A stretch of DNA of 64,000 bases from Tetracentron sinense (lineage: Eukaryota > Streptophyta > Magnoliopsida > Trochodendrales > Trochodendraceae): assembly GCA_015143295.1 (NCBI GenBank), contig CM026570.1:20343250-20407249 (forward strand), given 5' to 3'. Below, piece after piece: positions 23,033 through 34,252 of the stretch (the first letter of the stretch is position 1; each line of letters begins with the position of its first letter). A model generated the notes under the pieces. It was not told the origin of the DNA, ran no database searches, and was given only the letters and a program-made list of their open reading frames with translations. A program made the translations under genes and the position numbers.

Positions 23033-25897
23033 CACGTTGCTAGTCCTCTAGCAATGCAAAGAAATAAATAAAACTAATCTACATCCACTTTCGTGAGATT
23101 CACGATTGCATTTAGCATATGCAATAAGCCTTTAAACCTCTAGGTGTCCCTAGAGGACGAGTTATAGTCTCGTGAGGGTTTACCAGAAATGATACCCACA
23201 AACATCATTACTAACATCCAATCCTGTAAACATGCTCAATCAGGACTTCTAAACTCAAACAATTTCTGGAACATGTAGTAATAAGATAATTGTAACACAA
23301 AATCCATAATTCTCAAATTATTAACAAGTTTAAAAATTCAAATCTACATAATCACACTTTCATTCAATTTCAATCAAAGTTCGAACCCTTATGCTCATTC
23401 ACAGAATTGTAGTTTCTTTGGTGTGTAATGAACTAACATTAGAATATGTGGCCTCAATTTTTGCTTCAAAACACATATTATGTTATCCCACACATTATCA
23501 GAATTGCTATAAATTTGAAAAACCCAAGGCATTTAACTTATCAATCATGAGATTTAAACTTTTTTTTTTTTTATGTGTGTGTACTGTGCAATGATTAAGT
23601 CCATTAAGCTTTCTAGACAACCCGCGTAGCGAGTTTTAGGCCAATGACTCCCAAACCAGAAGGCTTTAGGGCACTAGGTGTCAAGACACCCCTAAGGGCT
23701 TATTAACTCGAGTTAAATAGGCTCCGGACTTAAACTAGTCACACACAGGCCTCTTATCCATTCCAAAGCTTTCACTGTTTGACGCGAACACTCATTGCTT
23801 ACTGAGGCAAGAGGCCCGGTTACTTGGTATAAAGCTTGGTTAGGTGCCCCTTTTTTTTTTTTTTTTTATAACAGATAAGTTATGCCAAGGTTTTTCAATT
23901 TTTAGGTCATCTAATTCCGCATGAAATAACAAGAATATAGATTAAGATGACTAAGTTTCAAGCCCCACAAAACAAATGTTAGAGTGCTCGTGCATTGTGC
24001 CAAGGTTTTTCAATTTTTAGGTCATCTAATTCCGCATGAAATAACAAGAATATAGATTAAGATGACTAAGTTTCAAGCCCCACAAAACAAATGTTAGAGT
24101 GCTCGTGCATTGGTCAAAGTGTACTAATGACTCATTTATTACTCAAGCATAAATGGTTCGAACAATAATTATATTTTCTGATTGTGTGATCATGTATTTT
24201 CAAATTTATACTCATCAATAAAAATTGAATTATGATTTACATGTCACAAATTCTATAGTTACTAACTGCTCATCACTTGCAAAAAGTATCCTAATAGACC
24301 TGATATCCTTGCATTTTTATAAAGTCACAATTGTAATTCAATTTCACCCCCAAACTTGAATAATACATTGTCCTCAATGTAATATATATGCAAGAAACAT
24401 AGATGAGAACAAGAACAATATTACCTCAATTGGTGAATGCCAGAAAATAAAAGATCAATCAATCAAAATGGGGAATTAAAAAAATAACACATAAGCACGC
24501 CCCCAAACTTCGTTGAAACAGGACCTTTAAAAGATGTTAGTAACCACAAAGTGAATGAGATAAAGGAGAATGCTAAAAAAAATGTGTAAACCAAAAGCAT
24601 AAGCATAATCCTTAATAACATTGAGTTCGACATAAATAGAGCAAAGAAAAAAAGCATAAAACACCTAGTAAGAAAAGAAAAGAACTAAAATCTAGAAACG
24701 GAAAATCCTAGAACTCCTAAAAGAAGATGTCGCAACCCACATTCACGTTCACAACCCAAGCCTCACATTCATAACCCAAGCCTTGAAGTTTCCATCACAA
24801 GAATCTCAATCCAAAGCAATTTTATTTATATCCCAATCCACCTAACAGTAGTTACTAAACCAATCCATCAATCTTCTCCATAATACACCGATCTACCAAG
24901 CAACTTCACAAACACCTTTCCTTGAAAAGGTATTTAGACAATCCCAAATTTTGAAATCAATCTTAGATTCACAAGAGAAAATGGAAAAAGGATAGATAAG
25001 AATAGAGAAAATGAGAAAATTCGGTGGATTTGGAGAAGAGAATGAGTGGAGGAGGGAAAGAATGGAGGAGAGAATAAGGAGTGAGTGTAAAACGAGTTTA
25101 CAGGGGTTTTTTTTTTTAAAAAAAATTCTGGGCAAAACCGCTCGGGCGCCCATCTGGGCCGCCCGGGCGGTTTACTACAGTGTTTTTTTTTTTTTTTTTT
25201 TTTTTTAATTTTTATTTTTTTAAACTCTCTTTTCACCGCTCGGGCGTCCATATGGGCCGCCCGGGCGGTTCACTCCAGTGGGAATTTCACATTCGACTCA
25301 GTTTTAACCGCTCGGGCGCCCATCTGGGCCGCCCGGGCGGTTTGAAACAGTGCTGTTTGCTCCCTTTTTTTTTTTTTTTTTTTAAAGAAGAATCCTAAAC
25401 TATCTTAAGGAAGCATCGCTCATTCCAGAGGTTCATGGATTCACGCCATTGTATGCAATTCCTTCGGAGGTTCAACAACACCTCCACAGTCAGTTCACCA
25501 GGAACATCATCCTCCTATCGGGATTTTATAGACGCGGACTCACAATCCGGGGAACGCTTTCCCTCCCGCCTACCCTAAACAGATTCTGAGAGGTCCCAAA
25601 CGACATCAAGCTGGGTGAGTGACGATGCATACTAGACAGGTGAGCACAATGAAGTCTCACGCATCCACAAACGTACAGTGACCACGATGGCGGGGTGTAT
25701 CTTACTCTACCCCAAACACGAGACTCAAAAAAAAAATCTAAAATACTAAGGAAAAGAGGTTGGGTTGCCTCCCAACAAGCGCTAAGTTTTCCGTCTTCAG
25801 CCAGACGTGATACAATCTCACTCATCCTAATAGACGGGGTCCACCAACTCAATGGACTCGATTAGCACCCCACTCACAATACCCTGAACATAGGGCT
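23033..25897 (-). other. Noncoding 3' region of the gag-protease element
   Basis: This region replaces where RT-RNase H-integrase would lie. A 115-bp unit is repeated in direct tandem at 23883-23997 and 23998-24112, nearly identical. T-runs are frequent. Near 25770-25790 the minus strand has the phrase AGCGCTTGTTGGGAGGCAACC, found just after pol in many Athila-type elements. I infer that a deletion joined the end of protease to post-pol sequence. Frames at 25526-25852 and 24893-25251 have no domain. Confidence 0.6.
25139..25345. repeat. Three GC-rich imperfect palindromes separated by T-tracts
   Basis: Three copies of ACCGCTCGGGCGYCCAT-WTGGGCCGCCCGGGCGGTTY, each followed by a short CAGTG-ending phrase, start at about 25138, 25237 and 25308. 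Long T-runs separate the first two copies and follow the third. Each copy can fold into a GC stem (CGCCCGGGCGG pairs with CCGCTCGGGCG). Two further half-copies of the core lie in each LTR. They stand out in an otherwise A/T-rich element. Confidence 0.85.
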
Positions 25898-28849
25898 TTA
25901 ATCATTGGGCATTAACTTTGAGTAGATGCCTGTCCCTAGAATCTTTAATTTCAACCTCCGTTGCATTTCTCGCAAAGGTATTGCATTCTCTTCGAGATGA
26001 ATGCGATGTATGTCAATGGAGTGGTTGATTCCCTTCAAATCCACTAATGTCTCCCCTATAGTTTCTTCATGATTTTTCAGCACATTCATCGATTTACTCT
26101 CCTGCTCAGTAGCTAGATCAGAGGTAATTATGACCGGAAGAGTGTCTTCAAGGCCTACGAGAGCATGCTTGAGTGTCACCGGGAGTGGCTTCAACTCAAG
26201 TTTTGGAGGGGTCTCAAGGGGAAGAATGACTGATATGTTAGAGGTGGCCGACAAAGGTTCCTCTCTAATATTCCCTGGTGAGAAATCCATAAGAGGCGTA
26301 GAATCAAGCAATGAATTTACTTCTTCTATGGACTTCTCAATGTCAAAGTCTTCAAAACCAAAATGAGCTAAGCATGCCTCTAATGGATTTTCAGTCAAGA
26401 TATCAGGAAGGGCATCTTCTACTAGCTCATCAATTATATCAACCAAGAAACACTCTTCTTTTTCCGGTGGTTGATTGGATGCATTGAAAATGTTTAGCCG
26501 GACATTCATGTTTCCGAAAGACACATCCATCACCCCAGTTCTGCAATTTATACATGCATTGGCAGTAGCCAAGAATGGGCGACCTAAGATGACAGGGATT
26601 TGTCTTTTAGGATTATGAACCGGTTCCATATCAAGGACGAGGAAGTCAACAGGAAAATAGAATTTGTCGACCTTGATTAGGACATCTTCAATCACCCCAC
26701 GAGGCATTTTAACAAATCTGTCTGCTAATTGCAAAATGACTGAAGTGGGGCTAAGCTCTCCTAAACCGAGCTGCTCATATACTGAGAAGGGAAGCAAATT
26801 GACACTCGCTCCTAAATCAAGGAGTGCCCGGTCAATGGAGTGATCTCCAATGACACAAGAAATTGTAGGGGCACCCGGATCTTTGAACTTAGGAGGAGTA
26901 GAATGTTGCAAAATAGAACTCACCTGTTCAGTAAGAAGGACTTTCTTGGACACATGTGTCCTAGATTTGCGCTTCTGAGTGCACAAGTCCTTTAAAAATT
27001 TAGCATAGGCCGGAACTTGCTTAATTGCATCAAGCAAAGGGAGATTTACTTTGACCTGTTTGAAGACCTCCATCATTTCATCCATTTTCGCTCCCTTTTT
27101 ACCAAAGGGAGATGGTGCATCTAAGCACTGAGGGAATGGAGCTCTAGGCACATAAGGCGCCTCAGGAATGAAATGAGATGAAGTTGTAGAAGGAACTGTG
27201 TCCTTCTCAAAAACTTTCACTCCGGGTCCATTAGAATTGGTTGAGCCCACTTTGGGCTCTTCTTCTTCCCTATCCTTCTTCTCTCCAACGCTATTCTCTA
27301 ATACCTTCCCACTCCGCAAAGTGGTGACCGCTTGCACATGCTCACGGGGATGACCATTTTGTTGAGCATCATCAACAATGTGCACACTTCTTGGGTTACT
27401 CACCGGTTGACTCGGGAGTTTCCCTTCCTCTCTTCTGTTTACAGTATTAGCTAGTTGTCCCATTTGAGACTCAAGCTTTTGGATTGACTGAGTATGAGAG
27501 TGCAACAATTGGGTGTTTGCTTGTAATAACTGAGTATTAGCCTCTAACCCTTGAAGAGCGGTCAACACTTTCTCCTCAAAATTTAGATTTCTTGGAGGAG
27601 TAGGGTGTTGACCTTGTTGTTGCTGAGGAGAGTGGTAATTGGACTGATTTGGAAATGGTCGGACATTCTGTCTCGGTGGTTGAGGAAAGGAATTGTTTGG
27701 AGCTTGTTGTTGCCAAGAGAAATTTGGATGATTTCTCCAACCAGGGTTATATGTGTTGGAAAATGGATCATTACCCGGTTTTGAATACATGGCATTAACA
27801 TGCTCCTGAACAAATTCAGGAAATTGGGTTGCCGAAGGGCAGTCATGAACAAGATGGGCAGGACTCGAACATAATGCACACACCTCGTTAGATGATGAAG
27901 CTTGAGGTGGTTGTGTTCGAATTTGTCCGGCAGACAGGAGTTGATCTATCTTTCGAGACAATGCATCTACTTTATTAGAGACATCTACATGGTTATTCAC
28001 CTCATAAATGCCCCTCTTTTGCGAAGTTGTAGATGTTTGTCTCTCGGAACGACTTGAGGTAGCATGTTGCATTGAGTTTTCACTCAGGTTCTCAAAGAGC
28101 TCCCAAGCTTCATTCTCATTCTTAAGCATAAAGGTGCCACCACAAGAGGCATCCACCATTTGACGATTGTGGTCAGTCAAACCATCATAGAAACATTGAA
28201 TGAGTTGCCATTTCGGCACTTGATGATGCGGACACTTACGAATAAGGTCCTTCAACCTTTCCCAGGTCTCAAAGAATTGCTCACCATCTAGTTGAGAAAA
28301 ACTTGTGATGGTTCGCCTAATCTGATTAGTCTTTCCGATTGGAAAGTACTTTTTCAGAAACTCTTGTTGCATTTGGACCCAAGTTGTTATAGTGTTGGCT
28401 TCTAAAGAATTTAGCCAATTCTTGGCTTTATCCTTAAGAGAAAAAGGAAAGAGGCGCAACCTAAGGGCATCATCTGTAAAGTTCTGCAACTTAACAGTAG
28501 TGCAGATCTCTAAGAACTCATCTAAATGTTTGTATGGATCCTCATTATTAAGTCCAAAATAGGATGGAAGCATCTGTATAATGCTGGACTTAATCTCGTA
28601 ATGAGCTGTCGCTATGTCAGGCAACCGAATACATGATGGAGAGGTGTATGTGGTTGGAGTAAAATACTCCTTAAGAGTTTTGGGCAAAGCATGATCTGCT
28701 TCTCCCTCCATTATGTAATAATGAAAGTTGTCAAGATCAGAAAAATTTCGAAAGGATGCTCTAATGGATCTAAGAGTTTTCTCTAACTCTAAGTCAATGG
28801 GAATTAACTCAGGATCACAAGAGCGACGACCGTGCATACACCCTAACAA
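25898..28849 (-). CDS. Gag-protease polyprotein (983 aa)
   Basis: An uninterrupted frame. Residues about 85-260 form the retrotransposon gag domain (DEFLEICTTVKLQNF, LRLFPFSLKDKAKNWLNSL, QEFLKKYFP, WERLKDLIRKCPHHQ, LIQCFYDGL). Residues 324-337 hold a CCHC zinc knuckle (CALCSSPAHLVHDC) that should bind RNA. A Gln/Pro/Asn-rich linker with repeats of ANTQLLQ follows (about 437-450). An aspartic protease follows at about residues 660-770, with the active-site segment LLDLGASVNLLP and the later ILGRPFL. The last ~40 residues (VLKNHEETIGETLVDLKGI...RIHLEE) are the linker that precedes RT in related elements; then the frame stops. In the cell it would form virus-like particles. The active site reads DLG, the usual variant in this clade. 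The first ATG is at 28849; an internal Met at residue 47 (MEGEADHALP) is an equally plausible start, because the gag-like similarity begins after it. Confidence 0.92.
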   Translation of the reverse strand: MLGCMHGRRSCDPELIPIDLELEKTLRSIRASFRNFSDLDNFHYYIMEGEADHALPKTLKEYFTPTTYTSPSCIRLPDIATAHYEIKSSIIQMLPSYFGLNNEDPYKHLDEFLEICTTVKLQNFTDDALRLRLFPFSLKDKAKNWLNSLEANTITTWVQMQQEFLKKYFPIGKTNQIRRTITSFSQLDGEQFFETWERLKDLIRKCPHHQVPKWQLIQCFYDGLTDHNRQMVDASCGGTFMLKNENEAWELFENLSENSMQHATSSRSERQTSTTSQKRGIYEVNNHVDVSNKVDALSRKIDQLLSAGQIRTQPPQASSSNEVCALCSSPAHLVHDCPSATQFPEFVQEHVNAMYSKPGNDPFSNTYNPGWRNHPNFSWQQQAPNNSFPQPPRQNVRPFPNQSNYHSPQQQQGQHPTPPRNLNFEEKVLTALQGLEANTQLLQANTQLLHSHTQSIQKLESQMGQLANTVNRREEGKLPSQPVSNPRSVHIVDDAQQNGHPREHVQAVTTLRSGKVLENSVGEKKDREEEEPKVGSTNSNGPGVKVFEKDTVPSTTSSHFIPEAPYVPRAPFPQCLDAPSPFGKKGAKMDEMMEVFKQVKVNLPLLDAIKQVPAYAKFLKDLCTQKRKSRTHVSKKVLLTEQVSSILQHSTPPKFKDPGAPTISCVIGDHSIDRALLDLGASVNLLPFSVYEQLGLGELSPTSVILQLADRFVKMPRGVIEDVLIKVDKFYFPVDFLVLDMEPVHNPKRQIPVILGRPFLATANACINCRTGVMDVSFGNMNVRLNIFNASNQPPEKEECFLVDIIDELVEDALPDILTENPLEACLAHFGFEDFDIEKSIEEVNSLLDSTPLMDFSPGNIREEPLSATSNISVILPLETPPKLELKPLPVTLKHALVGLEDTLPVIITSDLATEQESKSMNVLKNHEETIGETLVDLKGINHSIDIHRIHLEENAIPLREMQRRLKLKILGTGIYSKLMPND

Positions 28850-29178
28850 GAAAACTTCTAAGTTTGACAGACTCCAATTCTCTAGGAAAACTTCTAAGTT
28901 TGGACAGACACCAACTCTTTACTGTAAGAAAATTCTACTTTTATCAAGTAAAAACTTACAGTGCTTGATTGTTGTAAGGTTGTGTAGCCAAATTTTCGCT
29001 ATTTCTGAAGCACTTCAAGTAGTTTCCAGCCATAACATCTTCACTTCTTTTATTGAACTGATACCTGTAAAACAAAGATTATTCAAAGGTAAGTTGATTT
29101 ACACTTTGCTTATTAAAAAAAAAAACAAATTTTTTTTTTTTTAATCTTCAAAGTTAAGCAATGTAACCGTTCCAGCAG

Positions 29179-29196
29179 TCCCCGGCAACGGCGCCA
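29179..29196 (-). promoter_or_regulatory. Primer-binding site for tRNA-Asp (gag-protease element)
   Basis: The minus strand reads TGGCGCCGTTGCCGGGGA a few bases inside the 5' LTR, a perfect 18-base complement of the plant tRNA-Asp 3' end (TCCCCGGCAACGGCGCCA). Confidence 0.9.
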
Positions 29197-29202
29197 AAAA
29201 GT

Positions 29203-30391
29203 TGATCGGTTAAGATCGTTACCTCGTAAAAGCACTAATTCTGGAGAATAGTGACAAGTATTGAGGGTGTCGAACCACGAAGACTGCGCTGGTTATATTG
29301 CTTAATAGTAAAGATAGATTTTGATTTAATGGTGAATAAAAGTTTTTGGTTTGTATTTAAAAATCTTAAAATTATTCTAAATACTGAAAATAAATAAAAG
29401 TAATGTGAAAGTCAAGAGAAAGAGATCTAGGGCATCGAATCTACCACTAACCTCCTAACCATGGTATATTGTATTTAATCAGGGTATAATTATTTGCATT
29501 CGATTACGATTAATTGAGACTACAAGTCTCAATTCAAATCATCAAGAAGGTCAAGTATTTAAATCTTAGGCATGACCTATCTTCGGTTAGCACGAATCGT
29601 CCACACTAAATTAATTAACCTAAGGTTGTAGCACGATTCGTCTTCCCTAGGCATAGATCATCTTAACATTTAACTACTTGTACGATAAATTCCATTGCAT
29701 AACCATTCATATATAAAATCACATAAATTAAATATGAATTGAATCTCAATCAAAAAGAAGAGTTCCTAAGACAAGGAATAACTTTATTAAGATTGAATAT
29801 AAACATTAAAATCGATTGTCAAAGCAATCCTCAAGTCATGCAATCATCGTTTACAAATAATAAAACCCTAAAACAAAACAACTAAACCATAGTTACTTGG
29901 CTAGGGTTTCATCGAAACCCTAGATGAGAGATTTAGTTGATCATGGGAGAGAGAGTAGCCGCCATTGATGGTGAAGATTCCATGCTCCAAGACCTTTCAA
30001 AACCCTTCTCCAGCCTCCTTTTCTTTTTCAAAATCCTCTGGAACTCCTGAACTCGTTTCCTTTTATAAGGTAGCAAGTAGGGTTTCAAAAAGGCAAAATC
30101 CGGAAAATAAATCTGCGGACTTCCGCTCGGGCGGAGCTATCCAGCGCTCGGGCGGTTTGGACCAGTATACTTTTTCTTCATTTATTTTCCTGTTTTCTTC
30201 AGTTCTTTCATCACCTGGGCTCTTCTAAAATCTTGAAAGCTCTCATCCTTTGAGAATTATGATATTTTCTCCCCTTAGTCCTGAAAATAATGAAAACAAT
30301 AAATTATAATTAAAAACTAGAAGAATTAAGTCCTAAAGAGATAACAAGTGTACTTTCGGGTGCCATAATGTGCAACATTAAGCACCGATCA
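29203..30391 (-). repeat. 5' LTR of the gag-protease element
   Basis: 1189 bp, TGATCGGT...ACCGATCA. Differences from the other LTR that I can see are about six single substitutions spread along the length. It should hold the promoter of the element; on the minus strand the TATA position is not obvious to me. Confidence 0.95.
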
Positions 30392-30396
30392 ATTAC

Positions 30397-30874
30397 ACAA
30401 TCCAAATGACATCCTTCGATAAGCAAAAGTGCCAAATGGACATGTAAAAGTGGTCTTTTCTTGATCCTCAGGTGCAATTTCTATCTGATTATAACCGGAG
30501 TACCCATCTAGGAAACAATAAAATTTATGACCAGCTACTCTTTCTAAAATTTGGTCCATGAAGGGCAACGGGAAATGGTCTTTCCTAGTCACTGAGTTTA
30601 ACTTCCTATAGTCTATGCACACTCGCCAACCAGTTGTGACTCTAGTTGGGATTAATTCATCATTAGCATTCTTGACTATAGTTATACCGGATTTCTTAGG
30701 TACCACTTGGGTAGGACTTACCCACTGACTATCAGAAATATGGTATATGATCCCTACATCCAAAAGTTTTAGGACCTCTGCTCTAACCACATCTTTCATG
30801 TTAGGATTCAGCCTGCGCTGCATCTCTCTAGAGGGTTTAGCATTATCCTCCAAATATATCCTATGGGTACACAT
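30397..30874 (-). pseudogene. RT N-terminal part of the Athila-like pol
   Basis: The frame has HRIYLEDNAKPSREMQRRLNP, EVLKLLDVGIIYHISDSQWV, VCIDYRKLNSVTRKDHFPLP, FYCFLDGYSGYNQI (first catalytic Asp region) and FTCPFGTFAYRRMSFGLCN. It is cut there by the inserted element and continues at 21824. It is otherwise open. The preceding block (30908 onward) is separated by a stop at about 30908. Confidence 0.9.
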
Positions 30875-30907
30875 TAAGGGACTGATTCCCTTAATATTAG
30901 CTATGGT

Positions 30908-33609
30908 CTACCCTATTGCACCTTTGTGTTCTCTAAGAACATCAATTAATTTTTCTTCCCGAGTCTCATTCAATTGTGAGGAGATGACCACTGGGAATGT
31001 CTCTGCTTGTCCCAAAAATGCATATTTGAGATCAACTGGCAAAGGTTTCAACTCAAGCTTTGGTGTTTGGATACTTGACGGGAGGGGTAGGGTATCGCGA
31101 GGTGGCAATTCCTCAAAACATGATCTCCACTTGTTAGTATCCAACACCGGAACAGATTCTAACAAAGAGTTTACAGAATTAATTAAAATGTCCTCATTAA
31201 AATCATTAAAATGTGCAAAACAAGCTTCTAGAGGATCAGAAAAAGAAGATTGAAGAAATTGGTCATTCACAAGACTTTCAATCAAGTTTACTCCATGCAC
31301 ATCATCATCATCCCCAGGTTGTTTACAGATATTAAAAATATTTAATTCCAAAGTCATGTTGCCAAACGAGAGTTTCATGACACCATTCCTGCAATTGATC
31401 AAAGCATCGGAAGTTGCAAGGAATGGGTGGCCTAAAATAATAGGAATTTGAGTGCATGCATTCAACACAGGTTGTGTGTCCAAGACAATAAAATCAATAG
31501 GAAAGTAAAATTTGACTACTTGGATTAACACATCCTCAGCTACCCCTCTTGGTATTTTCACTGAACGGTCAGCAAGTTGGAGTTTTACCTTAGTGAGCTT
31601 TAGCTCACCAAGACCCAGCTGCTCATACACCAAGTAGGGTAAACACTAACCCCAAGGTCAAGCAAAGCTTGCTCTATCCTGAAGTTCCCAATAATACAAG
31701 AAATTTTTGGGCATCCTAGATCTTTGTATTTGGGTGGGGTATTATGTTGAATGATTGCACTCACTTGTTCTGTTAAGAAAGCTTTCTTTTGTACATTAAG
31801 CCTACGCTTGACTGTACATAAATCTTTTTAGAATTTGACATATAATGGAATTTGTTTGATAGCGTCTAACAAGGGGATGTTGATCTTTACCTGTTTGAAG
31901 ATTTCTAATATATCAGCATTATGGACTAACTTTTTAGGAGGTTGTAACCTTTGGGGAAAAGGAGCAGGTATCGGACATTGCAAAACCATATCAGATTTGG
32001 ACTTAACAAGTTCATCATCACTCTTTGATTTTAAAGATTCCTCAGGTTTGTGAACCTTCTTGGGAATATCTTTATCAATTATTTTTCTATTTTGTAGAGT
32101 GGTGATAGACTTGATATGTTCTTCTTGGGAATCTAAAGAATTTGAATTACTAACCTCAAATTGACCTCTAGGATTTGGTTGAGGTTGAGCAGGAAATTTG
32201 CCATTTTCTTGAATGCTCAACGAATAGGTCAACTCTTTGACAGAATTCTTCAGATCATTGATAACTTCCATTGTCTGATTATTAATGTTTGTTTGACCTT
32301 GCATGAATTGTTGCAACGTCTCCTCAAGGGTCTTCTTATGTGGAGGCACATAAGGAGTATGAGTGGAAGGCCCCTGAGGAGGGTTGTTTGCAGTAGGACC
32401 ATTTTTCCAATCAAAGTTGGGATGGTTCCTCCACCCAGGATTGTAAGTTTCCGAGTAGGGAGAAGAAAAAGACCTTTTATAGGTGTTCATGACATTTGCT
32501 TGATCATGTAACACCTCTTGAAAAGTTGGGATTGTTGGACAATCCTGAGTTCAGTGTACATTAGTCTCGCATATGCCACAAACATCTTCCACTTTTTCAG
32601 TGGCCTTAATTGAGTTTACTTTCATAAGTTCCATGACTTCTACTTTTCTGGTCAAACTGGCTATTTTGGCATTCACATCATTATTCTCTTCTTTCAGGAG
32701 GTACATACCTCCCTTAGTCATGACATTAGGCTTGGTCTTATCTGACCTATCAGATCTATCAGTGTTATCCCAAGATTGGGCATTTTCAGCTAATTGGTCA
32801 AAATAATCCCAAGCCTCTTCGGGATCTTTATTTAAAAACTCACCATTGCACATCATCTCTACAAACTGACGCATTTGAGAGGTTAAACCTTCATAGAAGA
32901 AACTAACGGTGCGCCATGTCTCGTAGCCATGATGGGAGCAAGTTAACAATAATTCTTTGAAACGTTCCCAACATTGGAAAAAAGTTTCATTCTCCTTTTG
33001 GGAGAAATTCATGATGTTCCTTCTAAGAGTATTAGTCTTATGGGTAGGGAAGAATTTTTTTAGAAACTCCCTGGTCAGTTTTTGCCATGTGCCAATGGAT
33101 CTTGGCTTTAGAGAATTTAGCCAATTTTTGGCCTTCTCTTTTAAAGAGAAATGGAACAATTTTAACCTAACCACATCATCACCAACATTTTGATTGCGCA
33201 AGATTGCACAAACCTCATCAAATTCTTTCAAGTGTAGGTAAGGACTTTCTGAGTCTAAGCCATGGAACTTAGGAAGTAATTGAATCACTCCCGGTTTTAA
33301 GTCAAAAGTATTTGCATTAGTGGGAAAAACCATACAAGACGGAGAACTCGTCCTTGTTGGTTGCAAATATTCACGCAAGGTCAGCATTGGTGGATTATTA
33401 TGAACTCCATTATCCCCCTGATCACTTTCATTGTCAGTAATAGTGTCTGATGAATAAGAATGATCAGAATCTTCAAACAAGTTATTAGACAAGTCTTCAA
33501 TCTCAAAGTCTGTTCTCCTCAAGCGGCTTGTGTGATCTCGATTCCACGTGATCGTACAAATGAGAGAACTCAAAGGGAAAGTCAGTGATTCAAACAAGAA
33601 TGCATGCAC
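30908..33609 (-). pseudogene. Gag-protease part of the Athila-like element
   Basis: Three open pieces in order. 32551-33609 has the gag domain (LKEFDEVCAILRNQNVG, LKLFHFSLKEKAKNWLNSL, REFLKKFFP, WERFKELLLTCSHHG) and the first half of a zinc knuckle (CGICETNVH), cut by a TGA before its last Cys. 31828-32514 has the linker and IFKQVKINIPLLDAIKQIP. 30908-31633 has the protease body (YEQLGLGE, LQLADRSVKIPRG, PIILGHPFL). Between the last two pieces there is a stop and a frame change near the active-site LLDLG. Overall layout is as in the inner element's intact gag-protease, at low identity. It cannot make a working polyprotein. Confidence 0.88.
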
Positions 33610-34227
33610 CTCCTATAAGTCTTCTATACGAACATGCTAGCTAAAGGGGCGACAGACGAGGCACGTATACAGAGTATACGCCGAGTTTCCTCACTAGGTT
33701 GTAAGTTGACAGTAGATGTAAGATAAGTAGGAGAATAATGAGAGTGAAGGAGTGAGTTTACCAGAAGTGAAGAAATTCCTGAACTTAGGCAAAACAATGT
33801 CTGTTTCCAAGTAGGCAAGCAATAGATGTACCTGTTTTACACGAGCAATATCAATCCGCTTAATTACCTACCGTGGGAGGGTGCACGGAATTCCAACCTT
33901 CCACCTATGTTATATATTCCCTTTAAGCAAGTTAATTGACTTCCTACCGTGGGAGGGTGCACGGAATTCCAACATTCCACTAAAAATAAAAATAAAAATT
34001 CAAACTTTTTTTTTTTCAATCAAGTTAAAAAGCAAGAAAATAGAAGTTAGAAGTTAGAAGCAAGAAAGTAAAAGTTAGCAGTTAGCAGTTAGAAGTTAGA
34101 AGTTAGAAGTTAGGAGCAAGAAAGTAAAAGTTAGAAGTTAGGTGCAGAAAATAAAAGTTCGGAGTTCGAATTAGAGGGAATGGGGAATGGGAGAATTTCG
34201 TAACCTGTGTTCTCGTCACACGTTGCA
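33610..34227 (-). other. Leader of the Athila-like element with short tandem repeats
   Basis: Between gag and the primer-binding site. CTACCGTGGGAGGGTGCACG occurs twice, 76 bp apart (33868 and 33944). At about 34043-34150 a run of AGAAGTT / AGCAGTT 7-mers is repeated about ten times with breaks. No frame of note. Confidence 0.7.
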
Positions 34228-34246
34228 ATCCCCGGCAACGGCGCCA
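34228..34246 (-). promoter_or_regulatory. Primer-binding site for tRNA-Asp (Athila-like element)
   Basis: The minus strand reads TGGCGCCGTTGCCGGGGAT, complementary to the tRNA-Asp 3' end, six bases from the LTR. It is the same primer type as in the inner element, consistent with one broad clade. Confidence 0.9.
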
Positions 34247-34252
34247 AAAACT

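Larger units (their letters stand above)
21830..30391 (-). mobile_element. Young nonautonomous gag-protease LTR retrotransposon (8562 bp), TSD ATTAC
   Basis: Two 1189-bp LTRs, 21830-23018 and 29203-30391, have termini TGATCGGT...ACCGATCA and differ at only about six sites by eye (~99.5% identical). ATTAC flanks the element on both sides (21825-21829 and 30392-30396). The minus-strand interior has a tRNA-Asp primer-binding site, one long gag-protease frame of 983 codons, a ~2.9-kb noncoding 3' part and a polypurine tract. RT, RNase H and integrase are absent: the frame runs into the first ~40 residues before RT and stops. This fits the class of terminal-repeat elements that keep only gag (TR-GAG) plus protease, and it must have been moved by another element's RT and integrase. 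It sits inside the RT of the Athila-like element, between the codons for FGLCN and APATF. Confidence 0.93.
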
